Assembly (NCBI RefSeq): GCF_963678635.1
Contig: NC_087065.1
Location: 61,530,754 to 61,594,753, forward strand
Reading direction: 5' to 3'
Origin: Symsagittifera roscoffensis
Taxonomy: Eukaryota; Xenacoelomorpha; Acoela; Convolutidae
DNA: 64,000 bases
The translations under genes were made by a program, and so were the position numbers. This document shows positions 13,690-26,198 of this stretch, in pieces (the stretch's first letter is position 1; each line of letters opens with the position of its first letter). The notes below the pieces were generated by a model. It did no database searches and was not told the origin of the DNA. It was given only the letters and a program-made list of their open reading frames with translations.

Positions 13690-14790
13690 TATACACCGAC
13701 ACGCTGATTTTGTATAATCACGGTGGGTTTAAATTGTCAGAGGGCTAAACAAGGAAAAATTACATTAACTTTGAACATAATGAAACTCACACTGTTGCGC
13801 CTTGCGCTTCTCTGCCTTGTATCTCTTTCTGCTGCATTGCTGTGCTTTGCGTTGTCCCGTCCTAGGCTGCCTTGCGCTGCCCTGTCTTGCCTTGCCATGC
13901 CATGCCCTGCCTCTTCTTCCGCTTCCCTGCTCTGCATATTTTTGCGCAGCCTTGATCTGCCCTGCATTGCGCTGCCTTGCCCTGATTTGCGTTACTTTGC
14001 CTTGCATTGCGCTGCACTCCTTTTATTTTGCGCTGTTCGGCCCATATTTGCGCTGCACTTTCGTGCTCCTACTTGCCCCTTCTTCCGCTGTCCTGTGCTG
14101 CCTTGTTCTACCCTGCCTTGCTTCGAAGAAATGATACACCAACACGCTGTGTTTGTATGATCAGGCGCGTTATAATTATCTGGGGGCTAAATTAGGAAAA
14201 ATTACAATGACCTTGAACATAATGAAATTCATCCTGCTTTGTCTTGCGCTTCCCTGCCTTGTCCCTCTTTCCGCTGCATTGATGTGCTTTGCGTTGCCCT
14301 GTCCTAGTCTTGCATCACTCAGCATTGCCTAGCGCTGCCCTGCCTTGTTTTGCGCTACCCTGGCTTGCCTTGCTCTGCCTTGTTTTTCGCTGCGAAGGCC
14401 CTGCTTCGCGTTGCCCTGCAATGCTCCTTACACTGCCCTACATTGTCTATTATCTCGCTGCTCTGCGCTGCCTTTCTTTGCGCTGGCTTACGCTACCGTC
14501 TTCTCTGTGCTACATTGGCTTGTGTTGATCTGCCTTTCTTTGCATTGCTCAACACAGCCCTGTCATGCTCCTCCTTACGTTGCCTGGTTCTTCAGTCTTG
14601 GTTCGTACTTCCCTCTCCCTTCCTTGCCTTGCGCTGCCCTTCCTGCCTACCCTTTTTGCCTAACGCTGCCCTGCCCCTCCTTGCCTTGCCTTGCGCTTCT
14701 CTTCCTGCTCACCCCCTTTTAGCCAAACGCTGCTCTGCCCCTCCTTGCCTTGCGCTCCCCTGTCCTGCCTGTCCTTGCCTTGCGCTCAAA
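13690..14790 (+). repeat. duplicated CCTTG/CCTGC-rich minisatellite
   Basis: Two copies of a ~440-bp block lie in tandem (about 13690-14130 and 14131-14790). Each starts with 'acaccgacacgctg' or 'acaccaacacgctg', passes 'aaaaattaca...gaacataatgaaa', and runs into a long C/T/G tract built from degenerate pentamers such as CCTTG, CCCTG and CGCTG. Because pure pentamer repeats rarely make stops, several long frames exist on both strands (Leu/Ala/Cys/Pro-rich on plus; Arg/Gln/Ala-rich on minus). I treat none of these as genes. Confidence 0.85.
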
Positions 14791-16050
14791 ACTTCAAGAC
14801 AATTTGTCTAGACATTTGATCTCGAACTTTCCAAACTCGCTTTACCTTGAAACTTAAACGTGTTAATTCAAATCAATTTCTTAGACATTACGAACAGTGA
14901 GCAGTTAAACAACACGCTCATAGCAATTGAAAACGACTTAAAATAAAATATAAGATATAATATAAGTGTTTTATATTTTGAATTAGAGGCGAAGCATAGC
15001 TTCCCGCCACTTGCGATAAAACAAAAAAAGCGAAGCAAATTGAAAAAGACCAAAGCCACAAAGTCCCATAAAAATTAACAAAAAGCGAAGCTGCACTTCG
15101 CGTAGGTAGAACAGAAAACGACAAAAAGCACCCTAAAGAGGCAAAAAAGAAAGGTAAAGTAATCAGCAAAAAGAAGTCTGAAAAGAAAAAAAAACTCTCT
15201 ATGCGCCATATTCGAAGAAGAGACTTGGAAATTGAGAGGCTTTTATCCTCCTAACAGCGCCATCTGCTCTTGTTGACAGTGAAAACCAGTTACAAGGAGG
15301 TAACTGTTTGAACTTTTTGGAAATGTTCTACAGATGCGGAAGAAAATGAGGTATGTCAAAAATGGACTGTACGCAAAACCATAATGAGAATATCCATTAT
15401 TAGGGGAATTTCTTACTACCCATTCCATTAATTGCATTCGCAATCTGATTTAGCTGGCTATTATTCGAGAGTGAAAACGTTTCCAAAAACATTTCAACGA
15501 AGCCGTCAAGTTTCAAAAATTGGACACTTTATAACTATATAACTTTTTTCTACAAGTATTGGGGCTTAAAGGTTTCTGCAGGGGAGATCTTTGTGACATG
15601 ATCTATCGATTAAACTTTTAATCCGAAATTTAACAGGCCAATTTTTCAGAAGATGAAAACAATCGAAAAAAACTTGAAGGCCGTAGAACATGGGGTAAGG
15701 TAAAAAGTAGCGTAATATGCTGACACAATTGAGCAAATGATTTAAGTGATTTTGTAAAAATACGTTGCTACCCTGAAAACCCTAAAAAAAGTCTAGTTAC
15801 AATTTGATAACGGTGGCTGATCTCAAGCGTAAATAGCTTCTAACAAAAACCGTGCTATCAGAAATATAAACTGCAGTAAAAAAAAAACAGGATTGATAAT
15901 TAGACGATGGAATTTCAACTTTGCTTTTAAAAAGTTTTTGTATAGATATGCTAACATTAAGGGGGAAAACACAGAGGCAAATCAAGATGCAGCGCCATCG
16001 AATGAAATCAAAAAAGTATAAATAGGCCTCTAGTTAGCAAAAACTCGGCT
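14791..16050. other. gene-free stretch
   Basis: No gene is recognised. The hairpin-bearing motif (GCGAAG...CTTCGC) described elsewhere occurs near 14985-15100. Some frames on the minus strand are open for 60-80 codons but are phenylalanine- and serine-rich without domains. Confidence 0.45.
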
Positions 16051-16121
16051 TCTTGTCGGGTTCGAATCTGTGACCTAGCAAATTTGAGTCTCACGAACTA
16101 ACCACTCAGCCACGGATGCTT
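16051..16121 (-). repeat. tRNA-like SINE module
   Basis: Read on the minus strand, this has an A-box-like GTGGCTGAGTGGTTAG and a B-box-like GATTCGAACCC at tRNA-like spacing. The would-be acceptor ends do not pair, so it is not a working tRNA. It is best read as a tRNA-derived SINE head. Sequence to its right (16130-16590) recurs next to similar modules near 25700-26230, 50030-50830 and 52760-53100. Confidence 0.6.
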
Positions 16122-16615
16122 AAAATCCCCAAAAACTAGCCACCAATAATGCAGCTAAATATGCTAATAAATTGCCAATTCGATGCAGCAAAAGTAGCTT
16201 CAAATAAAAAAGATACAATTTCGCATGTAATAAATTAGAAAGTATAAAGACAAATTATGCATTTCAAAAAAGATGCGAGATAAATTGAGTTGGAAAATTT
16301 CTAAAATTGAACTTTTTATCATCTGACTGCTGTATGAAACAAATAACTTTTTTCGGTTCAATTGATGAATTGAAAATGCATCAAATGTGTTAACTTTTTA
16401 CTAATCAAATGTCAAAGCACATATGACATTATATTGCTAACGCAGCCAACCGATTCAAAAGTGCCACCAAATGAAGCACTTTTATTTGCGACTTAGATTG
16501 GAAAAAAAAGAAAGTTCATACTTATACACTTTTACTTGCGAGTTAGGTTAGAAAAAAGAAGGTTCGTAATAACACACTATGCTGATCACAGGTGTAATCA
16601 TATATGAAAGTTTGA

Positions 16616-16621
16616 TTTATT
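16616..16621 (-). terminator. poly(A) signal of calpain-7
   Basis: AATAAA on the minus strand, about 25 nt beyond the calpain-7 stop codon. It is the first such hexamer downstream of the coding end and so a likely 3' processing signal. Confidence 0.55.
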
Positions 16622-16644
16622 ATCTATCAAAACTGTACTCACTT

Positions 16645-16848
16645 TCATTTGGTTTTAGACGTCGTAGAAACTGCGTTAGAAGGCGTGACTTTAAGGGGAA
16701 GAGTGGAGGCTATGTCCAAAATGTATGGCCCAGTGAGGTCCTTCTGGTAAGTCGAGAGAGTCAGCTTGTATACTCCAGATTGGATGGTATCGTCGAATAC
16801 AAAGTAGGCACTGCGGTACTCACGCGTCACTCCACTCGACGGGTAAAT
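16645..16848 (-). CDS. CAPN7: calpain-7 exon 11 (C-terminal C2-like domain)
   Basis: Residues 782-848 and stop. The acceptor is ...cattcag at 16849-16851, phase 0. The segment has SSGVTREYRSAYFVF and, near the end, GPYILDI...PLKV, matching the last beta strands of calpain-7. Its tail runs about 13 residues beyond the end of the human protein. Confidence 0.9.
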   Translation of the reverse strand: MYPSSGVTREYRSAYFVFDDTIQSGVYKLTLSTYQKDLTGPYILDIASTLPLKVTPSNAVSTTSKTK

Positions 16849-17235
16849 CTGAATGAGTATCGAAAAAATTTTAACCAAGAAACGGTTCAAGCACTGTAAA
16901 TTTATGCACTTCATCCAATCCCATTAATTAATCTAGACTTAAAAATGCTGATAAATTGTCTTGTCTACCAGCTCTACCCAAGAATTTGATCATTTTAGTT
17001 TCCAAGGAGAAATTTGGTAGCAAACATCACCAATTGCGCTGATAGCATTAATTCCAAAATAACAGGAAAAAATTCTAACTACTTCGGCGTCTTCTAAATT
17101 ACCCCAAAAAAGAATTTTCTCAATCTATCACACTGCGTATGGCACCTATGATTTGCATCTTTTGCTCAAGGACTTTGGAGCACATGGAGTATAAGACAAA
17201 GGCCAAATTTATCATACTCTACCACCGCTACTTAC

Positions 17236-17414
17236 TGGTTTGAAAACATCCGTGTTCTTGCGATGATGCAATGAAACATTTTCAATCAGGACGAATATTC
17301 CGAAGTTCTTGCTCGCCTTCAGTTCCACTGCTAGTCGACACTTGACATCGCTGTTAGGAGACCCGATCTCAACTCTGTAGCAGGGATTCGGTTTGTCCCC
17401 GTGAGGACCACCGC
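17236..17414 (-). CDS. CAPN7: calpain-7 exon 10
   Basis: Residues 722-781. The acceptor tttgcag abuts GCGGTGG and the donor is CCA|GTAAGT, a strong consensus. It encodes the glycine-rich GGPHGDKPNPCYRVEIG region that opens the last C2-like domain, then a strand with FGIFVLIENVS. No frame of useful length shows here because the exon is short; it was found by homology and splice phase. Confidence 0.88.
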
Positions 17415-18067
17415 CTGCAAAGCAATGAGAGAATCAGTAGACGCTGGATGCGCATATACTCTAATTAGCAATCAAGCGATTCAAAATACCATTAAATGAG
17501 TCAAAATTCGAACATAACACTGGATTCATTTAGCACGTTTTCTGGCTCAAAGAAGATAGAAAAACTATATTTACTAAGATATCTAGACTAGCAAAATAGT
17601 AACAAATTCAAGTATTCAGAGTATTTCGCTAACCTTGGCTCTAAAATCTTGTCTCTTTAATTGTTTATAGTATTGAAAGATCAAATCCAAATACGCACTG
17701 GAAACGGCCAGACAAGGCAAAAAAATGAACTATGGCAGAGAACGAAGCAAGTATGCTTATGGCATCCCTGAACAAAAAGCAAGTATGAAAGATGGGGCCG
17801 GCGATTTTTGAGTACAGTTCAATAACACAATTAGACAATTGCACACCCTGTTTCGGAAGATTTTAAGCACAATAAAAACTCTGCAGGGACTAATCTGATT
17901 TTCTGTCAAGACTTTGGACTAATTCAGGGACCAATCTGAATTCCTATCTAGAACTTGGACTAATTCCAGGAACTATCATACTGAAACTAGCATACTTCCA
18001 GGAACTACCATACTAAATTTCAGGAACTTTTTTACTTGTACTGCGTTTAAAAATTACAAGCACTAAC

Positions 18068-18226
18068 AATTGGAGTGGTCCCACTGTCCGCTGCTGCTGT
18101 ACTGGTGAGGGAGGGGACGCAGCTCACGCATGGACACAATAGGCACAATGCTGAACACTTTCAAAGTGTAATGTAGATCTTCACTCTTCTCATACTGACA
18201 CACGACAACTGTGTAGTGATGCACAC
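18068..18226 (-). CDS. CAPN7: calpain-7 exon 9
   Basis: Residues 669-721. The acceptor is ...gtttag before GTGTGCATCAC and the donor is T|GTTAGT. It carries YTVVVCQYEKSEDLHYTLKVFS, parallel to the VVSQYEK...IHYTVRVYS stretch of the family. This closes the first C2-like domain. The exon joins exons 8 and 10 with matching phases (1 in, 1 out). Confidence 0.88.
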
Positions 18227-21200
18227 CTAAACATGCACACCCAATGTCAATCGACTCTCGTCAAGTCTAATGAAATTGAAAAAATTAAGTTGTTATAACG
18301 TAAACACCCAAGTTGTTCATCAGAGGCGAACCGTGGCTTCATGCCACTTTCAACACATAACAAACATAGCATGGTAAGCTGGCAGAGCGGAAATGAGAGG
18401 AAAACCAGCAAGCCGAACTATAAAATATTAGAAAAAATAACCAAAAGCTGCCGTTACCAAAAACTTTAAACGTTTGTCTCGGATGAAATTCAAATTGCGG
18501 AAAAGCCATCTTAGAACAAAAGTTCCGGGGTTAATATAAGCCTTAAGGCGACATTTATCTAGCAGTAACTAAGCCAATAATACTTGGGTAGACGCAAGTT
18601 GAGCCGATAACAAAAAGTTGAGCCGATAACAAAAAAATACCCGATTACAAGTTTATTGCTCTCGCAAGTGAAAAATTAACCAGAGGCGACACTATACTTG
18701 GAAAAAAAGCAAAAAAGAGCCCAAAAATCCAAAAAACTCTTAGAGAATTTAAGCCTTGATAGTTAGGATTTCTAGATCAACACGCTTTAACATGAAATAT
18801 CAGACAGCAGTGAAAGCGCTTTTATTAAGCGGATATTGTTATAACTCAAGCTGTATATCTTACATACAAACCTTGCCTAGCCAACAGACAGCTGAAAAAG
18901 AGTCACTGAACCCAAGTAAACAAAAAAAAATCAGACTTGTCTTAAGAAAAAATCTCAGCTTCTGAAATTCCAAGAAAAAAATAGATGACCTTAAAGCTCT
19001 TTGATTTTCTAAAAAAAATTAAGATTGACACTTTTTGATGAAAATAACTCAGTTTGAGAAAACTGGACCAATAAGCAAAACTAAACTTTTTATTTTGCTG
19101 GAAAAAAGGATAATAAAATTTTGTTTTCGAAATTAGAAGTCGATCACTTTTTTTCGTGACCTATACGCTTTCGCTGTTCGATCGTGGAGTTTGCTTTCCT
19201 TTTAACAAAGGAAATGAACTAACTTAGAAAAAAATCAAAAGTCAAACCGCGAAAAACTTAATTTGAGCCTGAAATTTTCCTGTGAGACTTTTCCTGAAAA
19301 AAAAAAACTTAAAAAAATAATGACCCATATGAGTCTGAACAACGTTCATCGACTCTTAAACAACTAAACCTAATTATGATTCTTAAAACTGAATTACCTG
19401 CATAAATAAGGATATGACAAAACTTACTTCCCAACTAATGAACTATACACTCTACCTATGTCAAACTATAGCACGTTCATGAGAAACAACGACTTGTATA
19501 CGCTCCAAAACAAATTAAACGAAAAATTTCAGTAAAAACACAAGCAAAAAAGCAATTGGAAAACGCAAGCGAAAAAAAATAGCTTTGAAACGATGCGCAT
19601 AAAAATCCACAAATAAAAAATTTCTCAAAATCAACTTCAAACATCAAGTGTAATTGAAATTCGGAAAAAAAGTGCCATTTTGATGCAATTTTACAGAAAA
19701 TACATAATCTTTTAAATGCGTTGAATTTGAAGAATTGATTTATAATGACAATTGCGAAAAAAAACTGGCCTAGTTTGAGAAAACTGAATCAATGAATAAA
19801 TTTAAAAGTAAATCCTAAAATAAAAATTTGCTTTTGAACATTAAAAACACGTTTTGCGCATATTCTTTATTGAATAGCATAATTTTCTTTTCATTTAGCA
19901 AACTATTTTGAACTGAACTTAAAAGTAAATGTAGGTCCTAATCGCACACTGATGACACACAGAAAAAATAACAATAAAAAGAACATAGCCAACAGAGAGT
20001 TGGAAAAAAGTAATGAATGCAAGGAAACAAAAAAAACTTACTTGTTTTTTGAAAAAACTTCAACTTTCGAATTTTGAAGACAAATATATGCCCTTAAAAC
20101 TCTTTGAACTTCAAGAAAAACTCATGATTGGTGCTTTTTAAATAAAATTAACCCAATTTGAGAGAACTGGATTAATAGGTAAAGTTTTACTCCGCTGGGA
20201 AATCTTAAAATAAATTCCATTTTCGAAACTAGAAATCGATCACAATTTTGCGCGCCATATTAGCATTTATAATTGGAGAATATATTTTGCCTACCTTCTA
20301 CCAGATGAATTTCAACTGAATTCAAAGAGTGCATTAATACCTAAATGCATTAATATGAATGAATGCGCATCTGTAGTTATTAGATCATTTTAAGACTTTT
20401 TCCTGAAAAAAAAAAACGATCAAAAAAGTCACCTAGACCTATATAAAAGTCTTTACTACGTTTATTACTGTTAGAGGTATTTCTATAGCTTTACAATTTT
20501 CAAGCCTCTCAAAATTTATAAATAATGCTCACAGATCAATTATCTTTTAACATTTAACCTCAGGGCGTCGATCTTCAAATGAGTAAAAATCATTGGACCC
20601 CTGAAAAATTTTTATTTCAGTATAAATTACAAATAAAAACTAAGATACGCGACTTTGGTTGGAAAACGTATACTCACCGTAAAAAACTACGCTTGCAAGC
20701 TCGCAGGTGTAATAAGTTTGTAATAGTTGACACTTTTATAAGATTGTCATCAACAATCAAAAAACAAAACCTTCTAAACTCGCAGATTAGTAGAGATGAT
20801 AGCAAAACGACTATTGCAACGCCGATGACTATGTAATAACTAGGTCACACTGGGAAAACGAAAAAAGATCCCAAAATATAACCTGACTTAAAAATAACCA
20901 GCAAACAGTTGGAAAGAGTCAATGAACGCAAATAGAAAAAAAAACACTGACTTGCTTTTTTAATAATTCTAACTTTCAAATTTCCACGAAAAAATATATG
21001 GCCCTAGAGCTCTTTGAATTTTTAGATTAATTTATGACTGACACTTTTTTAATAACATTAAACAATTTTGAAAAAACTAGATCATTGGAAAAAAAAATTC
21101 GCTGGGAAATCAGGTAATTAAATTCCGTTTTCGAAATTTGAATCGATCACGATTTTTATGACTTTTACACTTTTGTCATTTGTTAGTGAAGTTTGCCTTC

Positions 21201-21588
21201 GTTTTAACAACGGAAATGAACTGAACTGATACAAAATCAAAAGTCAAACCACGATAAAATTAAAAAACAAAAAACCAAAAATCTTTTCCTGGAAAAATAA
21301 AACGAAAACAAAAATCATCGTGACCTATATAAGAGTCTGAACTACCTCAGCGACACTTAACAAATTGACAATAACAAGAGTTATTAACCCTTTTTTGTGT
21401 TTTGAAAAAAACGTTGGTTCGGCGTCGCATAGAAATATTTCAAGAAAGAGACAGAAACATAGAAAGAAATAAGCCATAAAAGTGAAAGAAATCGGCGTTG
21501 CTTGAAATACCAATAGTATCGCCGAAATTCTACTCCTGAACCCATTAATCGTGTCTTCCGTTTTTCCAAGAACTCGTCTGCATATTAC
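18227..21588. other. calpain-7 intron 8
   Basis: About 3.4 kb of AT-rich sequence. At least three partial copies of the ~500-bp dispersed repeat lie at about 18970-19330, 19990-20460 and 20890-21350, recognised by 'cttaaagctctttgaatttt', 'actccgctggaaat' and 'agacttttcctg' phrases. A plus-strand frame at 20579-20836 is lysine-rich, without domains, and is not called. The hairpin motif occurs near 18320. Confidence 0.6.
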
Positions 21589-21935
21589 CTTTCGATGTTT
21601 CTCTTAGCTTTACAAGAGTGTTCATGGCGTTGGACTGAACACTCTGTAACAGAGGCTTCTCTGCATAATAGACCTTTTTGCCTCCCTTTTTGAACACCTC
21701 CAAGCCCATGTAGATATGATTATCCGCAAAGTCACTCTTTTTTGTAATGTGCTTTGACAACAGAAGCCAAACTGTAGCCTGACTTATGACCTCTATCGTT
21801 AACACGTATTGAGGGTTCTTAGATAGTGAATAGCTCTGTTTCTTTGGACCCTCGTTGCATGACCATGTTCGGTGGAATATCTGGCAATGTGGGAAGAAGT
21901 CTGGGTTCCAACTGACAGAACAGGAGTCGTAATAT
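21589..21935 (-). CDS. CAPN7: calpain-7 exon 8 (first C2-like domain)
   Basis: Residues 553-668. The acceptor is gctgtag|ATATTACGAC and the donor is AAAG|GTAATA. It starts with YYDSCSVSWNP, the conserved end of the protease core, and then gives FHRTWS and YSLSKNPQY. The strand set ATVWLLLSKHITKKSDFADN and KKVYYAEKP follows and belongs to the first C2-like domain. The coding frame is open further upstream only by chance; the phase fixes the start. Confidence 0.92.
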
Positions 21936-22624
21936 CTACAGCAAAGTAAAACCTAAGTAATCGGTGCATTCGTTGGAAGACCAGCAGAACATTGGAAAAG
22001 TGACAATGAACTTGCGGTAACCGAAAAAAATGACTGGTCATTTTTGTAGCATTGGATCTTGTTAAGAATACTGCAAAAAAGCATTATCGCTACAAGGTAC
22101 AAAATTCTTATATCCTAAAGATATCCTTCATCATCGAATTAGTTTTTTTATAAGGGGTAGAATTCTTTATTAGGTACAACAGGGGAAGGTAATTACGATC
22201 CGTAACATTTTCAAAGAAAAAAATACATGGCCTTAAGATCTTCGAATTTCAAAGTTTTTTTACGATTGGAGCTTTCTTTTTAAATTAACCCACTTCAGAG
22301 AATACAAGATCAAAGTTAAACTTTTTATTCCGCTGAAAAATCTCAAAAATAAAACCCACTTTTGAAACTTAAAAGTCGTTCGTTTTTTTTTGCGCCATTT
22401 GCATTTTCGCAATTGGATAGCGTATTTTGTTTTCATGTTAGAAAATAAATTTGAATTGAAATTGAAAAAAAACGAATGGTCGAAGCTCGAAGAGCCAAAT
22501 TTGAGGTTAGGCAACTTTTACAGGCTATTTCCTGACCAAAAAGACTATAACGAAACGCTCTTTTTGGCAAACAGGGATTTTGGCAGAAACAAAACGCAAC
22601 TCACAAGTATTTAAAAACAAATAC

Positions 22625-22886
22625 CTCTTCATGTCTTCGAATGAGATCCAGAAAACTCCGTTGTCGACGTACTTCAAGCTAGTCGGGTCAAAATTGAGTG
22701 CCATTTTCATTTCCCTCGTCCAGTTAGTTGTGTCCTCTTTGCTGAAGGCGCCCTTCCAGCTAGTGTGAGCCCAAGGATTCTTCAGCAGAGCCATCCGGCG
22801 GCCCTTGTAGTTCACTAGATCGAGGCACGCATAGCCATGTTGGGTAACAAGTCCCAACATCTTTTCCTGTTCATTAGTGAGAGCAC
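22625..22886 (-). CDS. CAPN7: calpain-7 exon 7 (catalytic His and Asn)
   Basis: Residues 466-553. It contains LVTQHGYACLDL with the catalytic His482, and LLKNPWAHTSWKG with Asn502. The 20-residue spacing between them equals that of human calpain-7. The end, DNGVFWISFEDMKRY, is the usual end of the calpain protease domain. The acceptor is gtgaag|GT and the donor AG|GTATTTG. Confidence 0.94.
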
Positions 22887-23140
22887 CTTCACAAACGTTA
22901 AAACTTAATTAGAATGTGAAACAATTCAATTTCAGCGAAAATTATTGATAACTGAAAAATAGCAGGAAAATGATTGGTTCAAAAAAAATAGTCGAGCAAA
23001 ACCTATAAAACGCAACTCAAGAGCTCAAAAATTCTTTTAAAATTCTGCAAAACCTGCACATAATTATCATGCATCGGCCACACAAAAACTACACAATTTA
23101 ACTTCATTTTAGCTCGATTTATTCTCGCTTAAATAATCAC

Positions 23141-23547
23141 CTGTTCCAAAATTAATGAGACAGTTTCCAGCTTTGAAATACTTCAGAATCATGTCGAAAA
23201 AGTCCTCCGGACTCTTGTACGATGAAAGCGAAGAGTCCTTCAAGTTGTAGCGTTCTGGAACCCAGCCTGTTAAGACATATAGATCAGCCGAGGAGTTAGA
23301 TCCCGGAAAATCATAACCGCCCATCACTTTCAAGAATGCTTTTTCAACTATCGACACCCATAGTTCATTCCTGTTAGTTGATGTAGCACACATTAATTGC
23401 CAGCTGTAAGGAAGGAGGTCGTCCACTATGACTTTTCGTCTGCAGCCGTTGAAGTGTAGCTTGACCATGTACTTTCCAGATGGGTTGTAAATAGGCACTC
23501 TGTTCTTCTGAGGATATATGATAGATGTAACGAGCTGCTTTTTCCAT
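23141..23547 (-). CDS. CAPN7: calpain-7 exon 6 (protease core)
   Basis: Residues 331-465. It includes TSIIYPQKN, YNPSGKYMVKLHFNG, the substrate-site loop RKVIVDDLLP, and LWVSIVEKAFLKVMGGYDFPGSNSS, all calpain-7 hallmarks. The acceptor is ttgtgccag|A and the donor ACAG|GTGATT. The open frame continues upstream to 23693 and downstream to 23109, but those ends are intronic. Confidence 0.94.
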
Positions 23548-24080
23548 CTGGCACAAAAGATGGTTACAATTCTAGAAATTTGAAAATTCTTCGAAAAAAA
23601 ACTGAATGGAATTCTTTTGTTTTCATAATTCTGATAACCTTCAAAAATTCTTCCAATTTTTGAAAATATAAGTGAGATTACTCTCACGTGCATTTTGGAG
23701 AGCGAATTTCATTACTTTTTGATCAACTGAGTTTACCTAACATGCGCCGTATTACTGGAAACTCGTATGAATTAATTTATTTTTTCAAAAAATCAAAATT
23801 TGTTAAAACATGATCCGATGAAGGAGGAAGTAGACGTTCAGGAATTCAATCCCTCTGCACCCACATGTTCATCACGTTCGATGCCTACTTAATACTTTCA
23901 CCTAACCCATTTTCAGGTTGACCATACATTTTTTCCAGAAAAAAATTGGCTACCAAGATCCCCTGGTTGAGTGAGGGATTCTTAAAAAACTGCCTGAAGC
24001 GCAAAAAATTTTGGCAAATAGAGACCGTTTAATATTCAATAAGAGTTTAGCCAAACAATTTGATCGACTGAAAAAATTAC

Positions 24081-24267
24081 TTGGCTTCGTAGTTTGCACA
24101 GACGGTGAGTGCGGACACGAAGCTGCAGTTGGGCACCACTGTCTGTTTGAGGGAGAAGGGAGATATCTGCATGATCATCTGGGGCTGACTCATGACGTCA
24201 CTGGGCCGCACCCACTTAGTGAACTGGCGCCTCATTTTCTCATTCAGAGTCAACAGACCGTCGGGAT
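24081..24267 (-). CDS. CAPN7: calpain-7 exon 5 (catalytic Cys)
   Basis: Residues 268-330. It holds FTKWVRPSDVM, then SPFSLKQTVVPNCSFVSAL with catalytic Cys315. The acceptor is ttcgtag|ATCCC and the donor GCCAA|GTAATT. The linker length between Cys315 and His482 matches the human enzyme (167 versus 168 residues). Confidence 0.94.
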
Positions 24268-26198
24268 CTACGAACAAGAAAAATGCATTTATAACAACAA
24301 TCAAACCCAAAAAAATTAAGTTTTTTAATGTAGTTTTTTGGCTTTACCAATGAATAAATAAGACCACAAAAAAACCGCCCCACGCCCTTATATAAAAAAA
24401 AACAAGAAAATTCACTGTCTGAAAAAAAAAACATCAAAAAAAATTAAAAGAAAGCCGTTTAAGGCCTCGACACCGTCGAGATCGAAATCGGTGCATAAAC
24501 AGCAAGATGCTGATGATGATGATTAACAGAAAAACCAGCGTAAAAAAATTAAAAAATATATATTTGATAAAATTTATGTAAAAAAAGATAATGTTATCAA
24601 TAATTTATCAATAATTTTTGCTGAATTTTAATTGTTTCACATTATAATTTGTGAAGTTCTAAAGAAAATCAACCTTCACAAAAAACAGCTGACATTCCAC
24701 AAATTCAAAAGAAGTACTTCAAATCGGATCAATCATTTTGGATCTAAAAAGTTGAATGAATTCATTTTCAAGCAAAAGTAATCAAATAAAACTAGATTCT
24801 TAGTCCATTCATAATAGAAAACTCCATTATTTTATTTTATGACAATAGAAGCACATATAAATAAAAAATCGTTAAAAAAAACTCTCGTGTCACCAAAATA
24901 TTCGAAATTTATTTGAAAAATAGTGCCCAAAATCATAAGATATATTCAAATTCTGTCGCTAAACTCCACTTATTGGTTTTGATAACAGAAACGGAAATTA
25001 TAAGATAAAAATTTGAAGTTTCGTTAGAAAAATCCAAAAATTAAAATGTGCAGAAACTTTTAGAACTAGTTTTACTCCATTCAGCTTTCATTTATTGCCT
25101 TCTTATAACCAATCGAAAAACCAAAAAATAAAAATGAAATTAATTGTGACACAGGGGCAAAGCGGAGTTTCGAATCACTTGCGATACAACACAAACATGA
25201 TACAAAAAATATGTTGAAAAAAGGTCTACCAAAACTTTCGGAGGCCTCGATAAAAATTCATTCTAGGAAAACATGCAATGCAAAACATTTTAATATAAAA
25301 ATAGCAACGGAACAAAACTTACGAAGCAGAAACAAAGCCAACAAATTTTAAGCAGACATCAATTCAGCCGAAAAAAAAATCATTTTGTAAAAAAAGTTTT
25401 AAGTTTCCATGGAACTACAATGAACGACACTTGCAACTACAATGAAAATTGCTCATCGCAAAAAAAATCCGTGATGCGGCAACTATTACGACAGAACTTG
25501 AACAGATACCCGAAAGTACGCCAATTCAAATTTTAACGGAAAAATTAATTTCACACATACTGAAAAGAAACAGACCTCTGGGCCAAATGGGAAAGAGCCT
25601 CGAAATTGTTTTATGTTCAATAATCAATCAAGTAAGAAAAGCAAAAGATTTGTAAAAATTATATACAGGAAAAAAACTTTTCTCACATATGCCTTGCTCT
25701 CACAAGTGTTATTATCCAAACAAAAACACAGCTTCATATGCTAATAAATTGCCAATGCCATTCAGCAAAAGTGGCACCAAATACAAATACTGAACTTTGC
25801 AATTAATAGTTTCGAATATAACAAACTGAAGGCATCCACACTAACTTTGCATGTATCAAAACGCAAAGCACAAAGCCACATTATGTATAAATTACGCATT
25901 TCAAAAATTTCGAGATCAATTGAGTTGGAAAATTTCTGAAATCGAGTTTTTATTTTTGATTTTGAAGCAGATCTCTTTTTTGTTCATTTGAACAATGAGA
26001 AATGCATCAACTTTGTTAAATTATTACTAATCGAATGTCAAAGCACATGCAATTAAAAACTTCACCAATATTTGCGACTTAGGTTAGAAAAGAGAAGAGC
26101 CGTAGTATAACACTACCTCACTAAAGTTCGCAAGTGTAAGAGCTGCCAAATAAAAGAACACGTTTATTTGCGAGCGAGTTGGGTTAGAAAAAAAAGAA

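Noticed and set aside
13723-14811. Several 60-150-codon frames on both strands in the CT-rich block
   Set aside because: They arise from pentamer repeats that contain few stops; the products are Leu/Ala/Cys/Pro or Arg/Gln/Ala low-complexity and overlap each other on both strands.
16051-16121. Possible functional tRNA gene
   Set aside because: A and B boxes look right but the acceptor ends do not pair, and similar modules are embedded in repeats.
20579-20836. 85-codon plus-strand frame in intron 8
   Set aside because: Basic, AT-driven composition, antisense within an intron, no domain.
23374-23556. Second minus-strand frame within calpain-7 exon 6
   Set aside because: It is a shadow frame of the true exon, which is fixed by homology and splice phase.
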